Of a DNA stretch of 38,723 bases, positions 1 to 7,131 are shown one piece after another. Position 1 is the stretch's first letter; each line of letters begins with the position of its first letter. The notes beneath the pieces are model-generated. The model saw nothing but the letters and a program-made list of their open reading frames with translations, was not told the DNA's origin and did not search any database. The stretch comes from Colimorpha sp045591485. GTDB taxonomy: Bacteria > Bacteroidota > Bacteroidia > Bacteroidales > P3. The stretch lies in NCBI GenBank assembly GCA_045591485.1, contig JAZNSV010000219.1, positions 1 to 38,723 of the forward strand. Direction: 5' to 3'. Position numbers and translations under genes: made by a program.

Positions 1-601
1 CCTTGGGCTGTGTTGTGCCGTCGTGGTAGCCGATGGGCACCACGGCGTAGGGCACCACGGTCGGGGGCAGCTGTAGGGCTTTCTTTATCGGGTCCATGCG
101 GTCGGGATAGGGGTAGCAGGCTGTCCAGCAGGCACCGAGACCATAGGCTTCGGCGGCCAGCAGCAGGTTCTCGGTGACGGCGCCCAGGTCATCGCGCCAC
201 ATCTGGTTGACCTGCGTCACGGCGGGCCCGTCGGGGTTGTCGCGCGTGGGGGCGGTGAAGGTGGTGTCGGCACAGAGGATAATGACGGCGCCGCTCTCCT
301 TGAACTTCTGCATGTTGAAGTTGCCCTCGAAGAGGGTGTCATACTGGCTCTTGTCGGTCATGACCACCATCTGCCAGGGGCGACGGTCGACGGCGCTCGG
401 GGCGGCCTGGGCGGCACGCAGCAGGTTCTCCATCACCGAGTCGGGGATGGCCTCGCCGTTGTAGGAGCGCACGCTCTTGCGGCTCAGGATGTTGTTGATG
501 ACCACGTCGGCCGTGTTAACCTCGGTGGCGACTTCTTGTTTGTTGCAGCAGGCGGCGAACATCATCGCGGCGGCTGCAAGGAATAATAACTGTTTCTTCA
601 T
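1..601 (-). CDS. Nitroreductase-family lipoprotein (3' end cut by window edge)
   Basis: Reading leftward from the ATG at 601, the frame stays open to base 1, giving 200 residues without a stop; the C-terminus lies outside the window. The N-terminus (MKKQLLFLAAAAMMFAACC) is a lipoprotein signal with the likely acylated Cys at residue 18. The mature part carries nitroreductase-family features: RKSVRSYNGEAIP followed by LLRAAQAAPSA, then PWQMVVMTD, and YGLGACWTACYPYPDR further on. Family members bind FMN and use NAD(P)H to reduce nitro groups, quinones or other acceptors; the substrate here is unknown. A lipid anchor suggests location at the outer or inner membrane facing the periplasm, which is an inference. 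Its ATG overlaps the stop of the upstream small gene as ATGA, so the two are probably translationally coupled. Confidence 0.85.
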   Translation of the reverse strand, partial: MKKQLLFLAAAAMMFAACCNKQEVATEVNTADVVINNILSRKSVRSYNGEAIPDSVMENLLRAAQAAPSAVDRRPWQMVVMTDKSQYDTLFEGNFNMQKFKESGAVIILCADTTFTAPTRDNPDGPAVTQVNQMWRDDLGAVTENLLLAAEAYGLGACWTACYPYPDRMDPIKKALQLPPTVVPYAVVPIGYHDGTTQPK

Positions 602-969
602 TTGTATTGTATTGTTGTTATTTGATTTGCATCGGTAGCAGGGGCGGTTGTATCCACCTGTTCGGGCACAAGTTCGCCCGTCAGCGGGTCGGGTTCCACC
701 TCGCCCTCGGTCACCTTCCCTTCGGTGCAGCTGGTGAACGCCGCCAGGCTCATGGCTACGCCAGCCACGGCAGCGGCCTTGCCGAGGGTCATGCGGCGGT
801 GCAGTTCGGCCTCCAGGTAGCGCACTTCGGCCTCGCAGCGCGGACAGGTGCCATCGCACGGGCCGTCATAGGTGCATTCGTGTTGTTCCAGAGGAATCTG
901 GTTCTCGTCGGCCACCCGCTTGCGGATGGCCTTCAATTCTTTGCAGATGTTCTTTCCGTTGGATTTCAT
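598..969 (-). CDS. Small four-cysteine protein with hydrophobic segment, unknown function
   Basis: This 123-residue protein has a charged N-terminal part, then four cysteines at residues 32, 38, 42 and 45 (CTYDGPC, CDGTC, CPRC), a spacing that could bind zinc or an Fe-S centre. An acidic helix-like stretch (EAEVRYLEAELHRR) follows, then a hydrophobic stretch at about 64-80 ending in LAAFTSC, which resembles an internal lipobox or one membrane helix preceded by an RR pair. The tail is acidic and proline/threonine rich. I do not recognise a named family, though the layout recalls short uncharacterised Bacteroidales proteins. It lies 7 bases after the HD hydrolase gene and overlaps the nitroreductase start by four bases (ATGA), so it is part of the same operon and may serve that redox enzyme. 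Role unknown. Confidence 0.75.
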   Translation of the reverse strand: MKSNGKNICKELKAIRKRVADENQIPLEQHECTYDGPCDGTCPRCEAEVRYLEAELHRRMTLGKAAAVAGVAMSLAAFTSCTEGKVTEGEVEPDPLTGELVPEQVDTTAPATDANQITTIQYK

Positions 970-976
970 ATTTGTT

Positions 977-1531
977 TTATTTGAAAGCGTGGTCGAGCAA
1001 GGTTGTGAATTCCTCGTAGGGTGGGGTGCCGGCGAGGTCGGCCAGCGAGGCGGCCAGACCGCGGTAGTACCATTCTATGTCTTCGCGCCCACCAGGGGCT
1101 TTGAAGCGCTGCCACAGCAGCTCGCCCACGGCTTGGCGGTCGTTGGTTATGGCGCGCAGGTTCGACAGTTTGTCGCCTATGGCCACGGTCTTGGCGTCGC
1201 GGCTCGATGTCGCCAGGCGGTCGAGGGCGGCCTGCTTGCGGCTGCGCCAGGTGTCGCCGGCCACGCGCGGCGGGTTGGTGTCGGCGCTGACAAGGGAAGC
1301 TACGCGGTCGCCGAATTCGGCCCGCAGTTGTTCGGTGCTGGTGTCGGTGTCCTCCACCACGTCGTGCAGCGCTGCCGCTGCCAGCAACTCTTGGTCGTCG
1401 CTGATGGTGGCTACGATGGCCACGGCCTCAAGCGGATGCACTATATAGGGCAGGTTCTTTCCTTTGCGGGCGCCGCCGGCATGGGCGCGGACGGCGAAGA
1501 TTACAGCTCGGTCGAGCAGTGATGTATCCAT
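977..1531 (-). CDS. HD-domain ppGpp hydrolase-like protein (MESH1/SpoT hydrolase type)
   Basis: The 184-residue protein is a stand-alone HD phosphohydrolase. Visible motifs are LPYIVHPLEAV (His32), AALHDVVEDTD (His56-Asp57, Glu60-Asp61) and GDKLSNLR (Asp120, Asn124), matching the metal-binding and catalytic set of the SpoT/MESH1 hydrolase domain. Length is close to that of human MESH1, and no synthetase, TGS or ACT domain is present. The likely reaction is removal of the 3' pyrophosphate from (p)ppGpp or a related nucleotide in the cytoplasm; NADPH or other substrates are also possible for this family. I chose the ATG at 1531, 8 bases after the upstream stop, because the longer frame to 1621 would lie inside the upstream gene and adds 30 non-family residues. 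It sits in a probable dut operon. Confidence 0.82.
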   Translation of the reverse strand: MDTSLLDRAVIFAVRAHAGGARKGKNLPYIVHPLEAVAIVATISDDQELLAAAALHDVVEDTDTSTEQLRAEFGDRVASLVSADTNPPRVAGDTWRSRKQAALDRLATSSRDAKTVAIGDKLSNLRAITNDRQAVGELLWQRFKAPGGREDIEWYYRGLAASLADLAGTPPYEEFTTLLDHAFK

Positions 1532-1539
1532 GTCTGTTT

Positions 1540-2793
1540 TCAGTCTTTGTAAATAAGGTATTTCTTGCGGATGGTCTTGAAGCGTTCGAGGCCTGGCTGC
1601 CAGGTGGCGCGGATCTCCCACTCGAACTTACCCATCTCAATCTGATGGCGCAGTTCTCCGTTACCGGCCAGTTTCTCGAAGAAGCCATTGTCCAGAAAGA
1701 AGTTGTACCTCCTGGAGTGCCAATACATGAGCTGCAGGTAAGAGAGGTCAAATTTGGCCGGCACCACTACTCTCTCCAAGTCGATACCGTATAACTGCGT
1801 CCCGTCTTGCAACTTGAAATGATAGGCCGGGACTTTCTGACTGTCGGCAACAGTAAAGACGGTGTTGAGGTCCCAATAACGGTTGTATTCGTTGGGCAGG
1901 CCTATGACCTCGAAAGGGTAGTCGGTACCGCGACCGACGCTGACATGGGTGCCCTCGAAGAGGCAGAGGCTGGGGTAAAGGGCAATTGCATGGGCGTTGC
2001 GCAGGTTGGGCGACGGTGGAACAGGCAGCTCGTAGCCCACCGAGTCGCGCTTGTAGCCCTGCATAGGCACTACGGTGAGGTTACACTTTTCACCGCTTTG
2101 CAGCCAGCCTTCGCCGTTGATCATCTGCGCATACTCGCCGATGGTCATACCATAAACTACAGGCACGGGATGCATGCCGACGAAAGAGCGGTACTTCGCG
2201 GTATCCAGCACGGGGCCGTCGACATAGTGGCCGTTGGGGTTGGGGCGGTCGAGGACAACAAGCGGTATGCCCGCTTCGGCGCAAGCTTCCATCACGTAGT
2301 GGAGCGTGGAGATATAGGTATAGAAGCGGCAACCGACATCCTGCAGGTCGAAGACCACACAATCCACATCCTTCAACTGTTCCGGCGTGGGCTTCTTGTT
2401 CTTGCCGTAGAGGCTTATTATTGGCAGGCCGGTCTTGGGGTCTGTGCTGTTGTCGACATGGGCGCCCGCCGCCGCAGTGCCGCGGAAACCGTGCTCCGGA
2501 CAGAAGATTTTCGAGACGCGTATACCTTTGGCCAACAGCGTGTCCACCAAGTGAATACCTTCCACTACGGAGGTCTGGTTGCCCACTACAGCCACGCGTT
2601 TGCCGTCGAGCCATCCTGTTCCTACAAAACCCATCATCACTTCGGCTCCGGTGCGCAACTGTCCTGGCACGTCTCTACACGACCGCACCTCCTCAAGCAG
2701 TGGCACAAGCCTTTTCTCCTGTGCTTGGCACGACAAAAACAGTTGCGAAAACACCGCAACACACAACACCACAATATGCACTACCCGTTCCAA
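1540..2793 (-). CDS. Exo-beta-N-acetylmuramidase NamZ-like (DUF1343, GH171) lipoprotein
   Basis: The 417-residue protein matches the DUF1343/YbbC family, of which Bacillus NamZ is an exo-muramidase releasing MurNAc from peptidoglycan fragments. Visible signatures: RVAVVGNQTSV (about 66-76), IFCPEHGFRGTAAAGAHVD (about 96-114), VFDLQDVGCRFYTYISTL (about 147-164), VLDRPNPN (about 180-187), and VGRGTDYPFEVIG later. The N-terminus is hydrophobic and ends in FLSC (Cys22), consistent with a lipoprotein facing the periplasm, where it would help recycle cell wall. No ATG is available: the first start is TTG at 2793, with GTG at 2781 as an alternative giving a shorter signal. A heptamer repeat covers this start region. 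The gene lies about 10 bases after dut and 8 bases before the HD hydrolase gene. Confidence 0.85.
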   Translation of the reverse strand: MERVVHIVVLCVAVFSQLFLSCQAQEKRLVPLLEEVRSCRDVPGQLRTGAEVMMGFVGTGWLDGKRVAVVGNQTSVVEGIHLVDTLLAKGIRVSKIFCPEHGFRGTAAAGAHVDNSTDPKTGLPIISLYGKNKKPTPEQLKDVDCVVFDLQDVGCRFYTYISTLHYVMEACAEAGIPLVVLDRPNPNGHYVDGPVLDTAKYRSFVGMHPVPVVYGMTIGEYAQMINGEGWLQSGEKCNLTVVPMQGYKRDSVGYELPVPPSPNLRNAHAIALYPSLCLFEGTHVSVGRGTDYPFEVIGLPNEYNRYWDLNTVFTVADSQKVPAYHFKLQDGTQLYGIDLERVVVPAKFDLSYLQLMYWHSRRYNFFLDNGFFEKLAGNGELRHQIEMGKFEWEIRATWQPGLERFKTIRKKYLIYKD

Positions 2794-2803
2794 TTTTCAA
2801 CTT

Positions 2804-2808
<5 letters not shown>
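2788..2808. repeat. Three heptamer repeats at the dut / namZ-like junction
   Basis: Three consecutive 7-base units read TTCCAAT, TTTCAAC, TTTCAAT on the plus strand. They span the last codons of dut and the first codons of the namZ-like gene. Unit length and sequence resemble the (CTTTCCA)n units inside ribD, differing mainly by A for C at one position. Confidence 0.7.
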
Positions 2809-3241
<433 letters not shown>

Positions 3242-3265
3242 ATATTCTCTGTATATTTCAAGATG

Positions 3266-3273
3266 CAAAAATA
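3266..3273 (-). promoter_or_regulatory. Candidate -7 element for the dut operon
   Basis: On the minus strand this reads TATTTTTG, matching the Bacteroidota -7 consensus TAnnTTTG. No clear TTTG is seen at the expected upstream distance, so the -33 box is weak. A start about 5-8 bases downstream would leave a leader of roughly 15-20 bases before the dut ATG at 3241. Confidence 0.5.
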
Positions 3274-3325
3274 CACATTTTCCGCGACATGATGAAAATA
3301 TTTTTTGCAGGTTGATTGTTGAAGT

Positions 3326-4513
3326 CTAATCAAATAGTGTTCGTAGGTCGGCGGTTAGGAAGTCTGTAGCGGGGTAGCCCTCATAGCCAACTACAAAAGC
3401 GGCATGAGGCTTGAATTGTTCACGGAACAATGTCAATCCATGGGTGTATTTCTCATGGCTCGACTTTACTTCCATCCCGACAATCTTACTACCTGATTTT
3501 AGGACAAAGTCCACTTCATTGTCACCATCACGCCAATAGTAAGGCTGCATATGATAAGAATAGGCAGCATTAACGATATGGCAGCCAACGGCTGATTCGA
3601 ACAAACGCCCCCAAAGTTTTCTGTTGCCCAAGGCTTCTTTGAACGATGCTTCACAAAAAATGCTCTTCAAGGCATTATTGTACACTTGGTATTTGGGGAT
3701 TGATGCCCGGCGACGGCTATTGTCGACAGCGTATTTTTGCAGGCCACACACTAGACCACAGTCATCGAGCAGGCGCAGATAGGAGGACAAAGTGGTGGTG
3801 TTACCAGCATCCTGCAGCTGACCAATCATCTTTGTAAGCGACAATATCTCTCCCGAATAGGCGGCTGCCAACTCAAAGGTCTGCCTCAGCAGGGCAGGTT
3901 TGTTGACCACAGCGTCCACAAGCACGTCTTTATTAATGGTGGCGTCGATGATGGAGGACCGGATATATTCTGCCCACCGGTCTTCATTCGCAATCAATTC
4001 AGCTACAGCTGGGTAACCTCCAAAATAAACAAACTGCTCCAGAGTAAAGCCAAAAGCCTTGTGCATCTCGTAATAAGTCCAGTGCGGCACACGGATAGTC
4101 TCGAACCGACCGGCCAGCGAGTCGGCCAGTCCCCGTTCGAGCAACACTCTGGACGAGCCAAGCAAAAGAACCTTTATAGGGGTGTCATGGAAGGAGTCCT
4201 CGTCCCACATTTTTTTCACCACTTCGCTCCATCCGGCAATCTTCTGCACCTCGTCTATCACAAGCACGATGCTCTCAAAAGGATTTGAGCGGAGTTTCAT
4301 ACGGGCATTCTCCCAACAATCGGAAATCCACTCGCGCTGCGATGTCGGAACATCGTCGGCAGAAAACATCAACCAAGGAGTTTTCAGTGACGACAGTACT
4401 TGTTTCACCATTGTCGTCTTACCCACCTGGCGGGGTCCAGTGACAATTTGGATGAACTTTCTTGGCTCTTCCAAGCGTTCCTTAATTACCTTACAATAAA
4501 CGCGTTCGAACAT
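3326..4513 (-). CDS. AAA ATPase with C-terminal DUF4143 nuclease-like domain
   Basis: The 395-residue protein begins MFERVYCKVI and has a P-loop TGPRQVGKTT (about 25-34), Walker B VLVIDEVQ (about 83-90), LLLGSSRVLL (about 117-126) and SLAGRFE (about 132-138), the layout of the AAA_14/DUF4143 family. The C-terminus has NEVDFVLKSG followed by GMEVKSS, the conserved acidic and lysine residues of a PD-(D/E)XK-like fold typical of DUF4143. These proteins are widespread, often multicopy and variably present in Bacteroidota; their biological role is not established. Composition is less GC-rich than the adjoining dut cluster, consistent with an accessory gene. A well-formed promoter and two palindromes lie just upstream, in the transcribed leader, suggesting dedicated regulation. 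The ATG at 4513 is well supported by the family N-terminus. Confidence 0.85.
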   Translation of the reverse strand: MFERVYCKVIKERLEEPRKFIQIVTGPRQVGKTTMVKQVLSSLKTPWLMFSADDVPTSQREWISDCWENARMKLRSNPFESIVLVIDEVQKIAGWSEVVKKMWDEDSFHDTPIKVLLLGSSRVLLERGLADSLAGRFETIRVPHWTYYEMHKAFGFTLEQFVYFGGYPAVAELIANEDRWAEYIRSSIIDATINKDVLVDAVVNKPALLRQTFELAAAYSGEILSLTKMIGQLQDAGNTTTLSSYLRLLDDCGLVCGLQKYAVDNSRRRASIPKYQVYNNALKSIFCEASFKEALGNRKLWGRLFESAVGCHIVNAAYSYHMQPYYWRDGDNEVDFVLKSGSKIVGMEVKSSHEKYTHGLTLFREQFKPHAAFVVGYEGYPATDFLTADLRTLFD

Positions 4514-4536
4514 ATATACATTCTTTATTAAATCGA

Positions 4537-4575
4537 TTGAGTAATTTTACTCAATACGATGAGTATTTTTACTCA
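4537..4575. promoter_or_regulatory. Tandem palindromes (TGAGTA-N4-TACTCA) in the ATPase gene leader
   Basis: Two perfect inverted repeats: TTGAGTA-ATTT-TACTCAA at 4537-4554 and TGAGTA-TTTT-TACTCA at 4560-4575. Centres are 22 bases apart, about two helical turns, so a dimeric protein could occupy both on one DNA face. They lie immediately downstream of the predicted ATPase promoter, where a bound protein would block transcription; RNA hairpins are the alternative. Confidence 0.65.
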
Positions 4576-4584
4576 ACTGGATTG

Positions 4585-4615
4585 CAAAAGTACATATTTT
4601 TGTGAAACTGGCAAA
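4585..4615 (-). promoter_or_regulatory. Promoter for the AAA ATPase gene
   Basis: On the minus strand TTTG (4615-4612), 19 bases, then TACTTTTG (4592-4585): an exact Bacteroidota -33/-7 promoter. Transcription should begin near 4578, giving a leader of about 65 bases holding both palindromes. Its -33 box is only 6 bases from that of the divergent promoter at 4622. Confidence 0.75.
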
Positions 4616-4621
4616 ATATTT

Positions 4622-4652
4622 TTTGCTGGATGGAATATTATTCGTACTTTTG
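4622..4652 (+). promoter_or_regulatory. Promoter for structured RNA / exported-protein transcript
   Basis: TTTG at 4622-4625, 19 bases, then TACTTTTG at 4645-4652, matching the Bacteroidota consensus in sequence and spacing. It fires away from the ATPase promoter. The expected start is near 4657, about 310 bases before the ATG of the next gene. Confidence 0.75.
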
Positions 4653-4654
4653 CA

Positions 4655-4866
4655 CTTGCTTTCGAGAGAGAAAGCTGTAAGCAAGAAAAGCATTGCGATA
4701 TTGTCCTTACTTGTAAATTCGCCAAATTTATAGCTGGAGGATGAGCATTTATGCTTTCGCTTGATTGTGTATGCTATATCCATGTAGCATATCTTCAGGC
4801 GTGAGATATGTTCCCTTAAAAGTTCGTTCCAGCAAAGGTGTTTGGCGATACCTACAAGTAAACGAC
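4655..4866 (+). ncRNA. Long structured RNA or 5' leader, unknown family (RNA A)
   Basis: No convincing gene lies between 4514 and 4969; instead the transcript from the promoter at 4622 can fold extensively. A 5' hairpin pairs GCTTTC (4658-4663) with GAAAGC (4670-4675). A long irregular stem pairs ACTTGTA (4709-4715) with TACAAGT (4853-4859), CGCCAAA (4720-4726) with TTTGGCG (4841-4847), and GCTGGA (4733-4738) with TCCAGC (4828-4833). Inside it TATGCTA (4770-4776) can pair with TAGCATA (4785-4791), or alternatively CATATCT (4788-4794) with AGATATG (4804-4810). It could be an independent small RNA of 6S-like shape or the leader of the gene at 4970. It does not show tmRNA, RNase P or SRP RNA core motifs. 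The 3' end is a guess. Confidence 0.5.
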
Positions 4867-4969
4867 ATGAGCACATAACCTCATGCCTTTTCTTATTGTT
4901 ATAGATTAACATTCCGTTGGAGGGTCGGTAAAAAAGTTGCGCACGACACACATCAAGTGTATAAAGGGA

Positions 4970-5506
4970 ATGACCAAAAAGATACTATTTGCGCTACTGG
5001 CGTTGATGTTTTCATCTGCCGTTTTCGCTCAACATGACCAGTATGGAAGATGGAAGTGGGAAAAGGGGAAAAATAATTTAATTTGGTTAAAATCAAATTC
5101 CAACAATTCAAATGATTTTTGGGGCTCACCAACAACATTATATGTCGAAAAGGGTAAAAATGGCGAAATGTATTTAACTTTTATCTTGTCATCAGATGAT
5201 GCGCAACTAAATATAGTTGGCAGTGAATATGGGAACAATTATAATTACCCAATTATAGAAATGGAAATGTCATTTGATAACGGAGAATATAACTATTTTA
5301 ATTTTCGTCAATTTCTTGATCATTTCTGTTTTGTGATATATGATCGTTTTAAGGGGACAACAAACCAAAATGCGAAAATTATGTTAAAGCAAATGGCGAC
5401 TAAGAATAAACTTACAATTAGATATAAAAATAAAAAAGGTTCTACACAAACTTATACGTTTAATCTTGAAGGATTAGAGGCTTTACTTGATGCGATGTTT
5501 GAATAA
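4970..5506 (+). CDS. AT-rich exported protein of unknown function
   Basis: The 178-residue protein starts at the ATG at 4970 (MTKKILFALLALMFSSAVFAQ), a typical Sec signal peptide cleaved after AQ; an upstream TTG at 4937 would bury the signal, and AAAGGG sits just before the ATG. The mature protein, about 157 residues, is rich in Asn, Tyr, Phe and Lys, with a WGSPTTLYVEKGKNGEMY segment suggestive of beta structure and a helical-looking C-terminus (LEGLEALLDAMFE). I recognise no family. It is expected in the periplasm or outside the cell. The coding DNA is strikingly AT-rich (5401-5460 has 12 G or C in 60), unlike the GC-rich core genes, which points to recent acquisition. It follows the structured leader and precedes the CsgG-like gene by 27 bases, probably in one operon. 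Confidence 0.75.
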   Translation: MTKKILFALLALMFSSAVFAQHDQYGRWKWEKGKNNLIWLKSNSNNSNDFWGSPTTLYVEKGKNGEMYLTFILSSDDAQLNIVGSEYGNNYNYPIIEMEMSFDNGEYNYFNFRQFLDHFCFVIYDRFKGTTNQNAKIMLKQMATKNKLTIRYKNKKGSTQTYTFNLEGLEALLDAMFE

Positions 5507-5533
5507 GATGTTTATATTTAAGTTTTTACAAGC

Positions 5534-6382
5534 ATGAAAACAATCAAAATCTTTATGCTACTCTTCCTGACGGCAATGAGTAGTATCGCCTATGGGCAGA
5601 AAATCAAAGTGGCTATTGTGGACTTGAGACCTGGCGTCAATAGAACACAGGCCCAAATTAACGGCATTGAGGATATGTTGATAGCCGAATTGTTCAATTC
5701 GGGAAAGTTTACAGTTGTGGACAGGACACAGGTGAACAAAGTCATACGTGAGCAACGGTTCCAAAACTCCTCTCTATCTGATGCCCAATGTCGGAGAATT
5801 GGTGGAATATTAGGTGTAGATGCCATTATTACAGGCACTGTCAACTTTACTAAAAGAGACCAAAGGGCGACATCGGACTATAGATCAAGTGTGGACGTAG
5901 GAGAATATAATGTGGATGTCCGAATGATTAAGCTCAACGGAGAAATCATAGCTGCAGCAGGCGATGAGCAAGGAAGTGGCACTGAACGGCAACTGATGAA
6001 CCGAATTGCACGAAGACTGGCAAACGGCGTCGACCTGTCAAGTTTCGAAACACCAAAGGCTCCGCGGCAAACGAGAGCTCCTTATTTTGACAAGACCTCC
6101 CATAACTTCGGAACTGTGCAGGTACTCTCTGGAAAGGTAAAAACACGTTTTTGCCTAAAGAACCATTCAGGTAATATGGTGTATATTACTGATGTATCCA
6201 AAACAAGTTCTGCCATTAGTGTTGACTATCCCACATCTGGAATCTCTGATGAGAGTGAAGGCTGCATTACGGTGACTTTCAATCCGAATGGCCGCCAAGG
6301 TTCCTCTTTCAAGAATTCCATCATCGTCACGCTAAGCGATGATCAGCGCATTACACTGAACGTGCAAGGTCGAGTGGAATAG
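5534..6382 (+). CDS. Exported CsgG-like protein fused to a DUF1573-type Ig domain
   Basis: The 282-residue protein has a Sec signal (MKTIKIFMLLFLTAMSSIAYGQ). Residues about 24-165 resemble the CsgG/penicillin-binding-protein-activator LpoB fold: KVAIVDLRPG, DMLIAELFNSGKFTVVDRTQ, and RRIGGILGVDAIITGTVNF. Residues about 185-282 (PYFDKTSHNFGTVQVLSG ... CITVTFNPNGRQG ... IIVTLSDDQRITLNVQGRVE) match the DUF1573 Ig-like fold common in Bacteroidota. True CsgG is an outer-membrane lipoprotein pore, but this protein has no lipobox and no visible pore hairpin is certain, so I infer a soluble periplasmic sensor or assembly factor. It is the second gene after the structured leader and is followed by a strong terminator, so the pair probably forms one transcript. 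Confidence 0.75.
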   Translation: MKTIKIFMLLFLTAMSSIAYGQKIKVAIVDLRPGVNRTQAQINGIEDMLIAELFNSGKFTVVDRTQVNKVIREQRFQNSSLSDAQCRRIGGILGVDAIITGTVNFTKRDQRATSDYRSSVDVGEYNVDVRMIKLNGEIIAAAGDEQGSGTERQLMNRIARRLANGVDLSSFETPKAPRQTRAPYFDKTSHNFGTVQVLSGKVKTRFCLKNHSGNMVYITDVSKTSSAISVDYPTSGISDESEGCITVTFNPNGRQGSSFKNSIIVTLSDDQRITLNVQGRVE

Positions 6383-6414
6383 CACACAATCATATAAGCA
6401 TCTCGCTTTTGGCA

Positions 6415-6450
6415 GAGGAGCATCTCGTTGTCGCGAGATACTCCTCTTTT
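6415..6450 (+). terminator. Rho-independent terminator after the CsgG-like gene
   Basis: GAGGAG-C-ATCTCG and CGAGAT-A-CTCCTC form a 12-pair stem with a short loop, followed by TTTT at 6447-6450. It ends the 4970-6382 operon. The rest of 6450-6555 holds palindromes and a weaker hairpin (6524-6540) but no gene. Confidence 0.8.
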
Positions 6451-6455
6451 CCCGG

Positions 6456-6495
6456 AATCATGCTCATGATTATACACCAATCATGAGCATGATTG
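6456..6495. repeat. Pair of 16-18 base palindromes, 23 bases apart
   Basis: AATCATG-CT-CATGATT at 6456-6471 and CAATCATG-AG-CATGATTG at 6478-6495 are near-identical palindromes whose centres differ only in the two middle bases. A third, TGCATAGATGCA, lies at 6498-6509. They sit downstream of a terminator with no gene immediately next to them. They look like a double operator or a transposon/relic end, but no protein can be assigned. Confidence 0.65.
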
Positions 6496-6559
6496 TTTGC
6501 ATAGATGCACATGTTTTTGCGACAAGATGAGCTGCATCTTTTGGGCACAACTTATGACT

Positions 6560-6623
6560 AATCCTCAAATTTAGTATAAATTTCGGGATTATAATCCAAA
6601 AAATTATACCAAATTTGCGGATT
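6560..6623. repeat. Two tandem AATCC...GGATT palindromic units, 33-base period
   Basis: Unit 1 spans 6560-6590 and unit 2 spans 6593-6623. Each is bounded by AATCC and GGATT and has an inner AAATTT/AATTT-type inverted pair. The two units also form a larger inverted repeat, and their junction reads GGATTATAATCC. The 33-base period is about three helical turns. The last unit ends six bases from the stop of the DUF1016 relic. The arrangement parallels the palindrome pair in front of the ATPase gene, but with different sequence. Confidence 0.65.
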
Positions 6624-6628
6624 AGGCA

Positions 6629-7122
6629 TTATCTGTTTTGCAAATTGTAGAGTTCTTTCTGCTGTTCTATTTCGCGGCGGAGTTCCTCTTCGGTGGGCAT
6701 AAGGGCCATGTATTTGGCCGCGAAGAGGTGGTCGTTGTCGTGCAGGATTGGTACCACCGCGCCGCGATAGGGTCGTCAACGCGGAGGGTGGTGAGGATAT
6801 GAGTCCATGTTAGATTGCGCAATCGCGATTGCACAATCTCCAAGTCGTTATATGTCAGGTAGAATAGCCTGATATATTGTAGATTTCGGATACTCCACCC
6901 TCGCCCATAGGCTGATGTCAGCTCTTTCGACAGCATCTAGATTATCTGCTTGCCGTACTCGGCACGCTTCTCGCCCTGCTGCTCTTGCCCCACAATGCGC
7001 TGACCGATATGCCAGTAGGTGTCGATCATGATGGAATTGACGGCAGCGTATGCCGCGCGGCGACTATGCTCGATGAGCTGTTTGATGTCGCTGACGAAGG
7101 AGTTGTTGTCTACGGGAACCAT
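6629..7122 (-). pseudogene. Remnant of a DUF1016 (YhcG-type) nuclease-family gene
   Basis: From the ATG at 7122 the frame reads the start of a DUF1016 protein (SDIKQLIEHSRRAAYAAVNS, then DTYWHIGQRIV and EYGKQII), stops at TAG (6937-6939), then continues in the same frame as MLSKELTSAYGRGWSIRNL and LTWTHILTTLRVDDPIAARWY. Near 6745 the homology jumps to another frame, reading ILHDNDHLFAAKYMALMP and TEEELRREIEQQKELYNLQN to the stop at 6629, which is the family C-terminus. The middle, normally holding the nuclease domain, is missing. So there is a nonsense codon, a large internal deletion and a frameshift; the gene is not functional as one protein. It begins 9 bases after clpP stops, so it once was or still is cotranscribed with clpP. 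Intact relatives include proteins near restriction systems; function here is lost. Confidence 0.8.
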
Positions 7123-7131
7123 TGGGGGCGC

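Noticed and set aside
4547..4951. 134-codon minus-strand frame between the ATPase and the exported-protein gene
   Set aside because: It runs against a structured transcript with a strong opposite promoter, its composition is not protein-like, and it reaches into the ATPase promoter and leader.
6937..6939. TAG in the DUF1016 gene as programmed readthrough or recoded amber
   Set aside because: The gene also has a frameshift and a large central deletion, so simple decay explains the stop; no other in-frame TAG codons occur in core genes here.
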